Shown here one piece after another: positions 36,111 through 47,974 of a stretch of DNA of 64,000 nt. Each line of letters starts with the position of its first letter. Position 1 is the first letter of the stretch. The position numbers and the translations under genes were made by a program. The notes below the pieces were generated by a model. That model searched no databases. It had not been told where the DNA came from and saw only the letters and a list, made by a program, of their open reading frames with translations. The DNA is from Sclerodactyla briareus (lineage: Eukaryota > Echinodermata > Holothuroidea > Dendrochirotida > Sclerodactylidae), in the NCBI GenBank assembly GCA_026419785.1, contig JAODTK010005533.1, positions 162,972-226,971 on the forward strand, written 5' to 3'.

Positions 36111-37929
36111 CAGGGGCGTCGTGCAAAAATAAAATTTGGGGGGCCGTAAAAAAATATAAAAAATGCAAGATTACAGACGTGGGCCTGAAAACTCAATTTT
36201 GGGGCAGGTGTGTTTTTAGAGCATTTTATTGGTGGTGGAAAGAACCAGAGCATTAGCCCAGGTGGTTAATTTATCCAGGCAGGGGAAAAACTCGTCAAAC
36301 GACGTGACGATCTAAGCGAAGCGGCCACCTTTGTTGGCGCGAAGTTCTTGCTTCTTGGGTTCCCGTCATAAACACAGCATGTCTCAGTGTCCAACTTGGG
36401 ATGGGAGGAAATGGCGAGCGAAATAGCGGACATCACAGGCGCGGGGAGAGAACGAAAAAAAAGACAATATTGGAGGAAATATGACACTATTTTTTGACCT
36501 TTCAAGGTGCATCGAAACAAAGCCGTATCATTTATGATTATCCCGACTGAACAGCTGTGCAACTTCGGACGACCGCATTGCACCCAAGGAATACATGCCC
36601 CTCGAACGTCTATGTTTATCTGCTCGCGAAGGAACAAATGAGTGCGACTCACTGTGGGTTGATTAGCCGTGGACCTTGACAGATAAAATAAACACTATGT
36701 GACTGCAAGAGAGTAATGTAAAAAACCCTCTCTCACAGAGAGCTCCAATTGGAATGGCTGTGGGAAAATGGGGTGGGTAAAAAATTGAATTCAAAGAAAT
36801 CCCCCTATGCAACAAAAAGGCCAGTGCAAGTTTCATCCACCACCAAGTTTCAACTGATCGCAGTTGGGAAGGATGATCCGTGAACTGCTGAACAGAAATG
36901 GCGAACGAAATACGAACGAATCCCGAACTGAACGGAGAAAGAAACATGATGACTGACGAGCTGCTACCGATGCTGAGAAAAAAGTGATTATATCGGTCTC
37001 TCTCAAGAAAGTCATAAATAACATGGTGTGGACAATTAACTGGAACAAATGTAGACGAATCAGCGGGTAAAATATACACCAAGCGTTGGAAGCTGAATCC
37101 GTCACAATTAGAAAAACCTAAAATTCTAAAAATTATTTTCTAACAGACAGGGCATTAAACCTCTCCAAGCTGTGTGTTCCTACTTTCAGACTGAGGTGAC
37201 GTGATGGGTCAGTCCCAGATGGCAACATCTTAAATACCTACTTTTCAGTTTTGCCAGTTTCAAAACTCTGGTAGGGTGTGGCAAACATATGGAACCGCAG
37301 CAAGTTTGATGTATTTGGAGTGTCTGATGCAACCATATACTGTACACGACATCCCGTCCCTTTCCACTCAACCCTTTATGCACTACCGTTTAGCAAGATA
37401 AAGTTTGGTAACAGATTAGCGCCAGCTAGCGGCGTCAATAGGTCTTATTCTCGAGATGACAACAAGGTTAAAACATGTTGGCACCGCAAATATATGTCTT
37501 CTCTTTCATGTTGTTTCTACGCAGATAGAGGATCGTCACAGAATATTGATGAAACGCCGTCAGTTCGTGTGGAAGAGGTAAGCTAAGAGAGAACCGTTTT
37601 CCGGTTCATTATGGGTACTACTTTCCCGTCCACTTGACGTTCGTACTCCCTACCAGATGCTGAACGTCAAGCGCATATCTCCTTGGCAATATATTTTTCA
37701 ACGAAGTGGGGAAGTGAACAATCGGAGTGAACGACAGTTGGACCGCCCACTATATGGCGTTAGTCCATTCCTCAAATCCCTTGCTTTGTTATCAATGTCT
37801 GCAACATCAGCGTCCTGACTATTTAACTGAGCACAACTTTTATATGCGCATCTATTGAATGGTACAAATGTTTTCATTATTTTGTGTACTCTCCGAACAG
37901 AACAGATTGCTGGGGACTTCTCGCCCCTG
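36111..37929. mobile_element. Possible hAT-like ends, unpaired
   Basis: CAGGGGCGTCGTGC at 36111 resembles a hAT terminal sequence (CAGGGGCG-type) followed by a G-rich stretch. CGCCCCTG at 37922-37929 is its 8 bp inverse. The flanking 8-mers (TATTCAAC and TGCTAGAA) do not match, so this is probably a solo end or coincidence. Minus-strand frames of 128 and 139 codons at 36266-36652 and 36663-37082 show no transposase motif. Confidence 0.2.
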
Positions 37930-37934
37930 TGCTA

Positions 37935-39255
37935 GAACTGTTCTTACATAAAAGACACATGTAGTATCAGTTGAACTAGTATTTTCTCAAGACATCATCA
38001 GCTCTTTCAACTGTGTTTATCCCGTCTGAATAGCACACAACGACTGCGGTGTTACAGTACACTGGGCAGTTAAACAACCATTATTCACCTGGGAACGCTA
38101 GGGAGGGGATGGGCAATATAGGCTCGGATATAGTACCATATCCTACACGGTTTTAGTCAGGCACTTTAGGTTTTTACATGGGTACTTGACTATGTATTAC
38201 TCTCATGATAGAATAGTTAGATGGATACAAAGAGGTTTGTATTTCACGCTGCCACGGATTGTTCAATTTAGCATAAAACCATATCGCGTTCACTGAGGAT
38301 TCTCGATGCAAAGTGCCGGGATGGATAATGTGGGAAATAATCACCCCCCCCCCCCCCCAGGTATAATGAAGGATCACTATCACCTTTCATATGGAGTAGG
38401 ACAAAAGTTACGCCTACAACACACCGGAATGCCTCATTTCATTGTAGGCCTTAGCCTATGACGCGACGATACATTAAAATGATCAGGGTAGAACGCACTC
38501 CATGGTTTCGATCACTAAATAGACTGTATAAAGGAGGTTCAAATTCATCACAACCAGTCACAACTAAACACACAACCAGGCATCTTGGGGAGATATGTGC
38601 AAGATTCTCTCTTTGAACAGAAGAGAGCATATCTCAAACTGAGATCAAAGTACTCTTCACGGAGTGTGTTACAAACAGTATTACCACTTGAAAGAAAAAA
38701 ATAACGTCCTCTGTATATCATATAAAGAATCCAGGCACAGGGGCATAAAAGTAATCACTGCACTGGAATAGACTAGACTCGATCGAGCTGACCACCTAAA
38801 CTGTTTGGAACGCGACATAATGTACGTGCTCGCTAGGTCAGAAGGCCAATATGACGACGGGTGGGGTGTGTCGCTTGAATGTTCAATGTCATAGTATCTC
38901 TCGGCTATAGTTCCGTTGAACTGACCAATTGATTGAGGACCTAAATGAAACATACTATAATTTTGACCTGAAGTAATATTAAATGATTTATGAAAGATAG
39001 TAATCTATAAATTTCTTAACGGAACCATACATTGAGTTAGAATAAATATTCATAATATATGGAGTGTGTAGTATATAACTATAACTTCTCTGACTGAACT
39101 AACTTAATATGAGTAAATAGATAACATATCTCTAATTCTCTGAATTGAACTCATTAATAGAGTAGGGAGACTAGATATATACTTCCTAACCCCCTCGAGT
39201 TATTCGGTTTTATTCTGTGCCAGCAAAAGCCTCGTATCTGTTCATTATTCCATAT
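37935..39255. other. Unassigned DNA
   Basis: C15 run at 38344-38358. No gene or repeat recognised. Confidence 0.35.
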
Positions 39256-39258
39256 AAG

Positions 39259-39380
39259 AATATAATAATAATAATAATATAATAATACAATAATAATAAT
39301 AATAATAATAATAATAATCATAATAATAATAATAAAATAATAATAATATAATAATAATAATAAAATAATAATAATACTAA
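39259..39380 (+). repeat. (AAT)n microsatellite, possibly a LINE 3' tail
   Basis: About 120 bp of ATA/AAT units. It is preceded by CCATATAAGAATATAATAAT, which resembles the CTATATAARAATA end of CR1/L2-like LINEs. No RT homology is seen upstream, so at most a very short LINE end remains. Confidence 0.9.
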
Positions 39381-39384
39381 TATT

Positions 39385-40198
39385 TGAAGTCATCATTGAT
39401 GGGTGCGATGCTCCGTTAAACTCAATTTCATTTACATTTTTCGCTTCAGAAAAAAAATGCTGAGTTCTACAACGGGTAAGGTAAAGAGCAGCGATAACTG
39501 GTATATAGTTCTGTGATCATTTCTCTCGATAATATATGTGATCAAAATCATCATGTAACGAATGGAATCGATTAAATTGGCATTTATTTTTGACAGAAGA
39601 AGTCCGTATTCGTCGATCAGCTAAAGCATAAATACAGAGTCCTCTACGAACAGGTACTACCGATACCTACATCAAGGCACAGGATGTAATGCGTCGATAA
39701 AGTATTCGTTGAAGGAGGGTATCGCAGTAACGGAAAGGACATGAGGCTTGGAAGAGAAAAGGACCAGCTGCATTCCTATAACGAAATATCAGTACAGCTG
39801 ATACATATTACGAGGTGTATTATTAAGGGTGAGCTCGGCTATGGAAAATCTACGTCGACTGTTCAGGTTATATATGATGGAGCATTGGAGTCGAGGCCCA
39901 CCCATTAAAAGAGGTGATGTATGAGTATTCCTCCGGGACTAAGACACTTAGGGGAACGACATTCAGTCGTGAGCACATCAGCATTCCTCCGACCACAACA
40001 GACCGGACTCTGACTGAACGAGGACGTAAGTAGGTACTATTATAGAGAAGCACCGCTTTGATGGTTACGATTGAATATAAGGATCACGTGAAGCAAGAGG
40101 TTCCGCGGTTTTGGATCCCCGTGGAAGCCATGAGCTTTTATCACTTCCAGATTTCGACCTCTCCTCTCTCTCTCTCTCGCTCTCTCCTGCGCTCTCTC
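39385..40198. other. Unassigned DNA
   Basis: No gene recognised. A CTCTCT-rich stretch runs at about 40160-40200 into the AT tract. Confidence 0.35.
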
Positions 40199-40199
40199 C

Positions 40200-40300
40200 C
40201 TATATATATATATATATATATATATAGTATATATATTATATAATATATATATATATATTAATATATCTTATATTATATATATATATTATTATATAACATC
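40200..40300 (+). repeat. (AT)n microsatellite
   Basis: About 100 bp of AT dinucleotides with AGTATA, TTAATA and CTTATA breaks. Confidence 0.95.
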
Positions 40301-40304
40301 AATT

Positions 40305-42100
40305 GCAAATTATATAAGATACATTCCCCGTCTTATTCTGTAGAAATTCAGGTTGACAATTGGTGCGGGACACCCAAATCAAGGTTTCGCATTTCGAACA
40401 CAATTACTTGAAAATATATGAAACGTTATTGGTTCAATATTCCCATTTCAGAGTCTTTAATCTAAGACTAACCGTGTCACATTCCGTTCCTAGCGTGCTC
40501 AATTCGACTGGGAAGTGAGAGGTAAGCATGCGTGGTTTGGCGGCGGATATCGGCTCGCGATTTCACTCGCTGGTCGAATAACACATTTTCAGCACAAAAA
40601 ACGATAACCAGGTTCCCCATACTATATATATATACACTCAACATTCGAAAACATGGGATAAATTGGTTGTGTTTTCAAATGAGTGGGACAGTTAAGCCGT
40701 ACCGATATCGTGATGGGGGGGGGGGGATTCGTTATTCCCCAGAAACTGTTTATATGTATTGTATTGTTTGTCTTGTGGGTCACCCATTAATTATTTATAA
40801 GTGGCAAGCCTGGACACGAATTAGAAATTATATTAATATGATAATAGTAAGAACAATATCAGAGGTTTATATGTCAGCACTATCCAGTCGTGACAGCCCA
40901 AAGCGCTTTCAAAAAAAATGTCTAGTCATTAGCAACGGTATGATCGACAATCCCAAGATAGGGGAATTATTATGCCATTGCAGGTAATGTTTCACTCAGA
41001 TTACCTCAGGCCCCAATTATCTCCTGTGTTATGATGCTCAGTGTCGGGGAGTTTGAACCACAGCGCTTCTAAATGACGTTAATCAAACTCTTCAGGCCAA
41101 GTAATCAAAAGCCCATGTTTTTTGTTTTCTCTCAGTTATAAAGAGTCCATGCCTCGAATACTAAAAGACAAAAGAAGTCCCAGAGCGGCGTGTTGTTACA
41201 GAATGAAGTTTTACCATGGTACAGTCGCGTGGGCATATTTGCAGATTTTGTTTTGCAAAAGTGTCTTAAAGTTGTGTAATTTTCGTGTATTGAGCATGTT
41301 CTTTCTAATCAATGTCCAAAATCCGAAAAAAAAAATCGGATATAAGATGTGGGCATTGTCACATTTCCAAGAAACTGATTGGGCTACACACATTTCTCCA
41401 CAAACATCTTGGGGAAAAAAAAACATGCGATCAGCGAAAGAAGAAAACATAGTCTCATTAGCACATTAGAAATGTGGACTGTACATACGCCATCTGGGTT
41501 GTTTCTCCCCTTTGAGTCACATTTTGTCCAACCGCACGAATCGCATAGGCAAGAGCCCACAGTGCCCCTCGGGCTCTTGTTTAAGTTTGCTGCGGTGAAA
41601 GGGGTGTTGTGAAAACAGGATAAGTATACGCACAACGCCGAAGGGTGATATAAAGCAGTCATTGATACTGGAACAGGGGAATTAGCTAATTATGTATTGA
41701 ACGATTCTGATTATATGCAAACAGTATGGCAGTTTGTTTTTGCTATCCTAACCCTGGCTGTTGTTGCTATTAGTCTACATGCTTATTGGGAGAAAAGAGC
41801 AATTCTCTCGTGAGCACCACAGAGTCTAATTAGAATTCAGCACTACGTGTAGCCCCACAGTAACCAGTCTCTGATCTGCCCTAACAAGTAAGACAGAATG
41901 TAGGGGTGGGCAACCACAATCAGACAGAAACATGAGACTACTCCACCTGGGTAACAAGTCTAATACTGACGATGGCGTTGAGCAACACACAATGAGGAAT
42001 TGGAGAAAAGAGCAACAAGACAGGTCAAGGAAGACCTGGTTCAATTCAGCTAAAATATCCCTCTATATCTTCTGCTGACGGGTTTGGAAAAATACTTCTG
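40305..42100. other. Unassigned DNA
   Basis: A G12 run is at 40715-40726. The plus frames 40532-40987 (151 codons) and 41122-41469 (115 codons) have no recognised motif and unconvincing codon structure, so I do not call genes. Confidence 0.3.
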
Positions 42101-42109
42101 TTGCTTGAG

Positions 42110-43725
42110 CCAAAGGAAAACGATTGACCAAATTGCATCAACGATCGCGTGTTATTTGCACTTCGAATTAAATAGTGGTTGTTTATATACATGGTAGGGG
42201 GTCGATGGGTTAGAGAGGGGGAGAGTCTAACGGCAACGATCTATCGTTTAACTTAACTACACAAGTACTGTCAAGATGGTATACTTAATGGAAATGTATA
42301 GAGGGACTAATGCAACCCACGACGATGCCATGTTGACAAAGGTACATAGGTCACAGAAACTGCTCGTCAGCATATTCATGGTCTCAAAGCGGTTCTCGGG
42401 TGGTACGCATATGACTCTCGTTGAGAAGAGAAGTAAGAGCCAATATTGTTCGTGGTCAGCTCTTCGAAGAAGTTACAACTACCAGTTTGTTTCACCAAGT
42501 TTGATGTACCAAATGCATGCATCGTACTCAGGTCCGATTTAGTTTGGCTATCTGAAAGACAGTGAGGGTGTCACGTATAGCTGTATAGATGATCGTCGAA
42601 CCTTGTAGTCGAGGTCCACGGAGACTAGCTGCGTAGCTTTACTCAAACGTGTGAGAGTACTGGAGGAGATCACGAAGTGAATGTATTTGCCCCTCGAAAC
42701 CATGAATAGCCCTCCATGATTTAATTGAATGGGGATTTACTGTCTCAGGTTCACATTTCATCTGACTGATTTACGGGTGTCTTCCGATCTTAACCAATTC
42801 CAAATGTCGTTCTGACAGGATGCCCAGTGAGTTTTCTAAAATGTTAAACACGGGTAAACAATAGTGTTAACAGATTTCAATATCAAGATTCTTTATTATC
42901 ACATAAAGTCGAGGGTTTTAGGATTGGCATTTTAATAAATGCCAAATTTCTAATTAAATTTGGACCCAACAAATAAAACTATAAATAAATTGGGAAAACG
43001 ATTGGACCAATTGCATCAACGATCGCGTGTTATTTGCACTTCGAATTAAATGAGTGGTTGTTTATATACATGGTAGGGGGTCGATATGGGTAAAAAATGG
43101 GGGAGAGTCTAACACTATAACGATCCTAACCATTAAAGCCTATACTACACAATGTACTGTCAAATGTATACCTAATGGAAATGTTATTGAGGGACTAATA
43201 ATGCAACCCACGACGATGCCATGTTGACAAAGGTACATCAGGTCACATCAACTGCTTCGTTCAGCATCTCATGTCTCAAATCGTTTCTTTCTCTGGTGAT
43301 ACGAATATAACTCTCTTTGAGGAAAAAAAAATAATGAGCCTAATTTTTGTTCTTGTCAGACTCCCGAAAATGTCTACAACTGCAGGATTGTTTCACCAAG
43401 TTAGATGTACCAAATGCATTCCTCGTACTCAAGTCCGATCTACTTTTGGCCTAATCTGAAGACGTGAGGGTGTTTACGTATACTATTCGAGGATTCGTCG
43501 AACCGCGTAGTCGAGGTCCACCGGATACGGCTGCTGATTAACCCCAACTGTGGGAGGCTGGAGGAATCACATGATAGTAATGTTTATTGCCCTCGTAACC
43601 ATGAATAGCCCTCCATGATTTATTCAATAGAGATTTACCATTCTCAAGTCCATTCCTCTGCTGAATTTACGTTCCCGACGTTACCAATTCAACCGTCGTT
43701 CAGTGACAGGAGGCCAGTGAAGGGG
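42110..43725 (+). repeat. Two-copy tandem duplication of about 0.73 kb, offset about 877 bp, indel-rich
   Basis: Copy 1 runs about 42110-42832 and copy 2 about 42990-43720. Shared phrases include GCATCAACGATCGCGTGTTA, TATATACATGGTAGGGGGTC, CAACCCACGACGATGCCATG and TGAATAGCCCTCCATGATTT. Differences are dominated by single-base insertions and deletions scattered throughout. No coding function is seen. Either an old local duplication or partly collapsed, error-prone assembly of two alleles. Confidence 0.9.
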
Positions 43726-43729
43726 TTAT

Positions 43730-44540
43730 AAATAGTTACATGGTAACAATATTTCACATGTTTCACACAAAAAATACAAAAACCAAAAAAACATCAAAAT
43801 TAATTAAAAAAATAATAAACCCCGTAGTTGACGATAATAACTAAAAAGATGGCAATCCCCGTAGTTGCATGATCTCATCGGCTCCCTGAAGAAAAATCGA
43901 ACACCCCAACTCTAAATATTCCGCAAATATTCATTGCAGAAGAGAGAAGAAAAACCCCAGCACGATTTATCGCGATCAAAAGACGGCAATTAGCGGAAAT
44001 GCAACGGAAGGCTAATCATCGTTTCGCAAAATAAAATTGATTAACACCAAAACAACGCCCATGAAAGTATACACCACAAGCTATGCAAACAATAATGAGG
44101 AACAGCCTGCGACGCTAGCGCCCTAACTGTTCAAAAGCAATCATGCCTCAAAGTCCTCTACAGTATATAATATCTCCCCCCCTCCACTTCGCACTTCAAA
44201 CGATAATGACTGCTTTCCCGGGATACGATCCCGGACAGTTAAGTACATTTATCAGCCCGTAGTTGATGAGGTTATTCTCGTTCTTTTTTGGCGTCTATAC
44301 TGACTTAACTATTGTTGTCATTGATCCGCGAGATAAAACGGAGTCGTCTAAAATGCATTGCTGGGGAATACAGGGCTAATGAACCAATAGGTGCATTTGA
44401 TCAGGTTTTGTATTGCTGCAGGAACGGGGGTCCGCTTTCTAGCGACCAAAGAACGTTCAGATTCTCGCCAAACAGTTGTCACCTGCATAATTTCACTGCG
44501 AGAATTAGAGAGTAATACGGCCGGAAATGCTCGAATAATC
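43730..44540. other. Unassigned DNA
   Basis: A-rich stretch at about 43765-43815. CCCCGTAGTTG occurs twice near 43819 and 43857. No gene recognised. Confidence 0.35.
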
Positions 44541-44545
44541 GTAAT

Positions 44546-44603
44546 GATATAATAATAATAATATAACAATAATAATAATGATAATAATAATAATAATAAT
44601 AAG
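44546..44603 (+). repeat. (AAT)n microsatellite
   Basis: About 58 bp of AAT units with ATATAAC and ATG breaks. Confidence 0.93.
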
Positions 44604-45084
44604 GAGGACGAGCGCCGTTTGATGGCTGGACTCCGGACTATTCTACGAAGGTGTTTCCTCTTAATTGTTGCAATCCATCATCATCACGCGGAGAGTTGTT
44701 ATACTGTATGGGTGCACCCTCGTAGCCAATGTATCTCTAGTAGTAAGAATATTTTTGGGTTTGTCGAGATGATTTTGTCTGCGGCATTGTCGAGGAGATA
44801 GGGGAACATTCTAAGCCTATCCGCATGTGCGTGACACCTGAATAATTTTCAACAAATGGTGGGAGGGTGATGGAAGACGCTTGGAGAATCAACCAACCAG
44901 AAATAACTACCAGATCGCCCCCATCAGTCTGCCATTACCGGAAGAACACTAGATTGCAAAACCGCACTTCCGACTAGTGTACAGAGTGAGTTCATCAACT
45001 CATTGGACAGAGGACAAAGCAGTGCCTTTGGTCTTGGCTGGAGGTGTCAGCCGATTGCGGACACTCCTAAACCACGGAGTTTAC

Positions 45085-46530
45085 TGGTGGGTGACTTCAC
45101 GAAAGATTCGAGTGAACGGATGGGGCCTTGTCGTGGATTTCTTCAAATCTACATGAGCCAGAAACAAAGTCTCCATCGGAGGTCGGCAGTCCACCGTCGG
45201 TTCTTGCGCAGGGTGTGCCCAAAGAATCAGTTAGGGCCCTAAAGTTGTTACACGCTTACACATCACCTTTGGAAAATCTACTTCGGCGGCCAGGATAAGC
45301 CTCCATTTTACGCTGACGACACACAGTGTACACATCATTCATCCTGAGACGAGGTTTTCTCAGTGCAGACGCCATGTCTCGTTTGTCAACGTGCCTGTCA
45401 GAAATCGGGGTGGATGTACGCAATAAGCTGAAGCTGAAGCTAATGAGACCGAGTGAATTGTTCTCACCAGAGCGTCCACAAAAACAACGTGAGGACATCT
45501 CACTCAAAGTTGGTAGCTCTTGTCACGCCCTGGATCAGCAGCTGAGAACCCTTGGTGTAACGTACATTCCCCACCTTTAGATGCTAACCACAGGTAAGCA
45601 GCATTCGTAGATCAGGTTACGCTTCACTGCGAAGCTTCGGTGCAATACAAGCGTTTATCTAGCGACTGACCACCAGTCACTTGTACACGCCTGGTGATCT
45701 TCGTGCATAACATGTAAAATCCTTGCTTGCTGTATGGGGTGCCACTAGTTATCCTGACCAATTCAACGGCTCAACAACTGGCCGGAGAATTCATCATCGA
45801 CTCCCCCCCGCTCATGCCCATCACCCCAGGTTCTACGTATCTCTTCACTGGCTACCAGTTGAGCAACGAATTATCTTCAGAACCCTTGTCTTGGCGTACA
45901 CACGTCTATTCCCACGAGCCCCCATCCTACATGAGTGACATGCTTGAGATTCCCCGTCCACGCGCCCGAGCGCTACGGCGACTGTAGCTTTTCCTGTAAT
46001 CACTCGATACGCACAATGGCGTTTTGGCGAAAGAGAATTTCGCTCCTCGCCAGTCGCTTGTGGAATGTCTCCCCCGGGCAATGTCAGAAATGCAACCATT
46101 TTGAACGCTTCTAGGAAAACAATTCAGACCCATTTGTTCATGTAAATATGATAGACTGATTTTGGCTATCACATTTTGACTGGCTTACCTCTTAGCCTTT
46201 TACATATCCGTATTCTCGATTTTGATAAAATTTCTGAATAATTACTGTTGACTTTATGTTTAGCCTATACATATTTTTTGATTCTGGGCCATTTTATTGT
46301 CTATTGAACTGGTTTTCTACTATATGTCTCATACTTTTACTCACCTTTATTCACGTTGCGTTTACTGTAAAACGCCTTTGAACCATTCGTGATTCAGGCG
46401 CTATATAAATATGATATAATATAATAATAATACTAATCATAATAATACTATAATAATAATAATAATAATAATAATAAAATTTTTATATTTTTTAGTTTTA
46501 TAATAATAATAATAATATAATATAATTGAT
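45085..46530 (+). pseudogene. LINE (CR1/L2-like), RT C-terminal half with 3' end and AAT tail
   Basis: This is the best preserved LINE here. In shifting plus frames it shows an ALSW block near 45133, QGVPKESV near 45210, YTSPLENLLRRPG near 45258, the former YADDTQLYTSF block now interrupted near 45310-45340, DAMSRLSTCLSEIG at about 45369-45410, NKLKLKLMRPSE near 45423-45458, RTLGVTY near 45547, SLHWLPVEQRIIFRTL at about 45843-45890, YMSDMLEIPRPRARALR at about 45930-45980, and a degraded RLWNVSPG block near 46055. The part between about 45590 and 45720 is badly scrambled. The element ends in GCGCTATATAAAT at 46398 and an (AAT)n tail to about 46527, the classical 3' end of this LINE group. The endonuclease part is lost, and stops and frameshifts make it inactive. 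Confidence 0.9.
46414..46527 (+). repeat. (AAT)n tail of the LINE
   Basis: ATA/AAT units with a TTTTTATATTTTTTAG break in the middle, directly after the LINE 3' consensus-like end. Confidence 0.93.
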
Positions 46531-46803
46531 TGTAGGGGCCATCTCACGGGGGGGCCTTGTGTCGTTAAAAAAAAATCGTAGCTGGTTGGTAATTACAACA
46601 AATTGCCAAACTGCAACACATTGGTGTGATTTGGAATAATAGGATATTCCATTTTTTATTGCTTGCCGAAAAGCTCCTCAGTGAGAATCAAGGAGAGGGA
46701 ACGATTGTCACTTCAGTGCGCTCTGGAGCACGTATTTGGAACGTAACAGTATGTATCTTAAAACATCGTTGATGTAGAGGCCGAGGCGTCACGCTCGAGT
46801 GCG

Positions 46804-46821
46804 GGCGCGCCATGGCGCGCC
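46804..46821. other. 18 bp perfect palindrome
   Basis: GGCGCGCCATGGCGCGCC is its own reverse complement. It sits at the left edge of a GC-rich repeat region. Confidence 0.85.
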
Positions 46822-46959
46822 GTGTCCCGCCAGTGGAAGCCGCGCCCTGGGCCCACGTGGTCGCCTGTTGCAGGAGGGGCGATCCGAGCTGGGAGTCGAC
46901 CGTTTCTTCAACGAGTCTTCAGGTTACGCGTGTTTGGAAGGATTGGTGTGAGTGTTGCG

Positions 46960-47860
46960 TGTATGTATTTATGTTCGCACACGACCTACTTTATCGCCGT
47001 ACGTTGAGGACTGCTCCAACCTCCTCTCGGTTGCACATGGAACTTCGAAACTTAGCATATCCTCCGCGAACATCTCTTATAAAAACGCTATGCCGTCACG
47101 CCCCGCTGTCCGCTAGGTGGCCAACCCATGCTGGGCGCTCCGATGTTGCTGCGCGTCCCCAAGGCTCGCTCGGCTGCCAGTCCCTCTTATCGCTAACAAG
47201 TACTTTGCTGGTACCCCATAGCGCATCGATGGTAAGTATGTGTACTGCACTTGTGTCCGCTGGCGCTTTTGGGAGTGCCTGTTACTGACATTGTTTGAGC
47301 TGGCTGCTTTGGGATGATGTACCACGACGATTACCTATATCGCGTACGTGAGAGGACTGCCCCGGCTCCTCACGGTGGCACGTGAATATCGAACTAGCAG
47401 TGGGGCTTCGCGAACATATGAAGAACCTAGAAGCAGTGGGTTTCCGAGGCAACGTTCATATAGAGCAGGACGTCAACCTCGAGCGCCTGCTCGCACTAAC
47501 TGCTACTGGGATCTGCGTGGTCGGCTGAAGCCAGTTAGTGCAGCAGCGAGCAAGGAGTCGGCGGCTGCCCTAACGGGTATTTCCACGTGCGCTGTAAAGG
47601 AGTACGCGTCAGTATTCGTGTACACACGCTTTGTCCAGTTGGCTTGGAGTGCGTTTACCCACGCTGTGCTAGCAGGCTGAATTGGTGGGACTGTACGGAC
47701 GACCCGACTACCTTATCGCATACGTGAGACTACTGCCAACCGCCTCTCGGTTGCACAGTGCATCGAACTAGCATTGGGGCTTCTGCGAACATCACTTGTG
47801 AAGACCCATGCCGCCACGCCCCACTGCCCGACTGCTCATAATCCTAATTGAAACGGTTCG
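46960..47860 (+). repeat. GC-rich degenerate repeat, three units
   Basis: The phrase TTATCGCRTACGTGAGRACTGC, followed by CCTCTCGGTTGCAC, ATCGAACTAGCA and GGGGCTTCGCGAACAT, recurs near 46992, 47335 and 47713. CCATGCCGCCACGCCCC or CTATGCCGTCACGCCCC follows twice. A related copy is at 59150-59440. The plus frame 46812-47288 (158 codons) shows no recognised protein family and overlaps the repeat. Confidence 0.75.
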
Positions 47861-47949
47861 CGCAAGTCGCCACTCTTGACCCGTCAATATGCTATATACT
47901 ACATAAGGTGTTGGATCGGATTTCATCTTTCTCAATGAATGTACTCCGC

Positions 47950-47968
47950 AAAAAAAAAAAAAAAAAAA
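47950..47968 (+). repeat. Poly-A run of about 19
   Basis: A-run after GTACTCCGC. It could be a retroposon tail, but no retroposed gene was recognised upstream. Confidence 0.85.
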
Positions 47969-47974
47969 GAATAA

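Noticed and set aside
36111-37929. A complete hAT element between CAGGGGCG and CGCCCCTG
   Set aside because: Flanking 8-mers do not match and the shared end is only 8 bp, so pairing is not supported; kept only as a low-confidence end.
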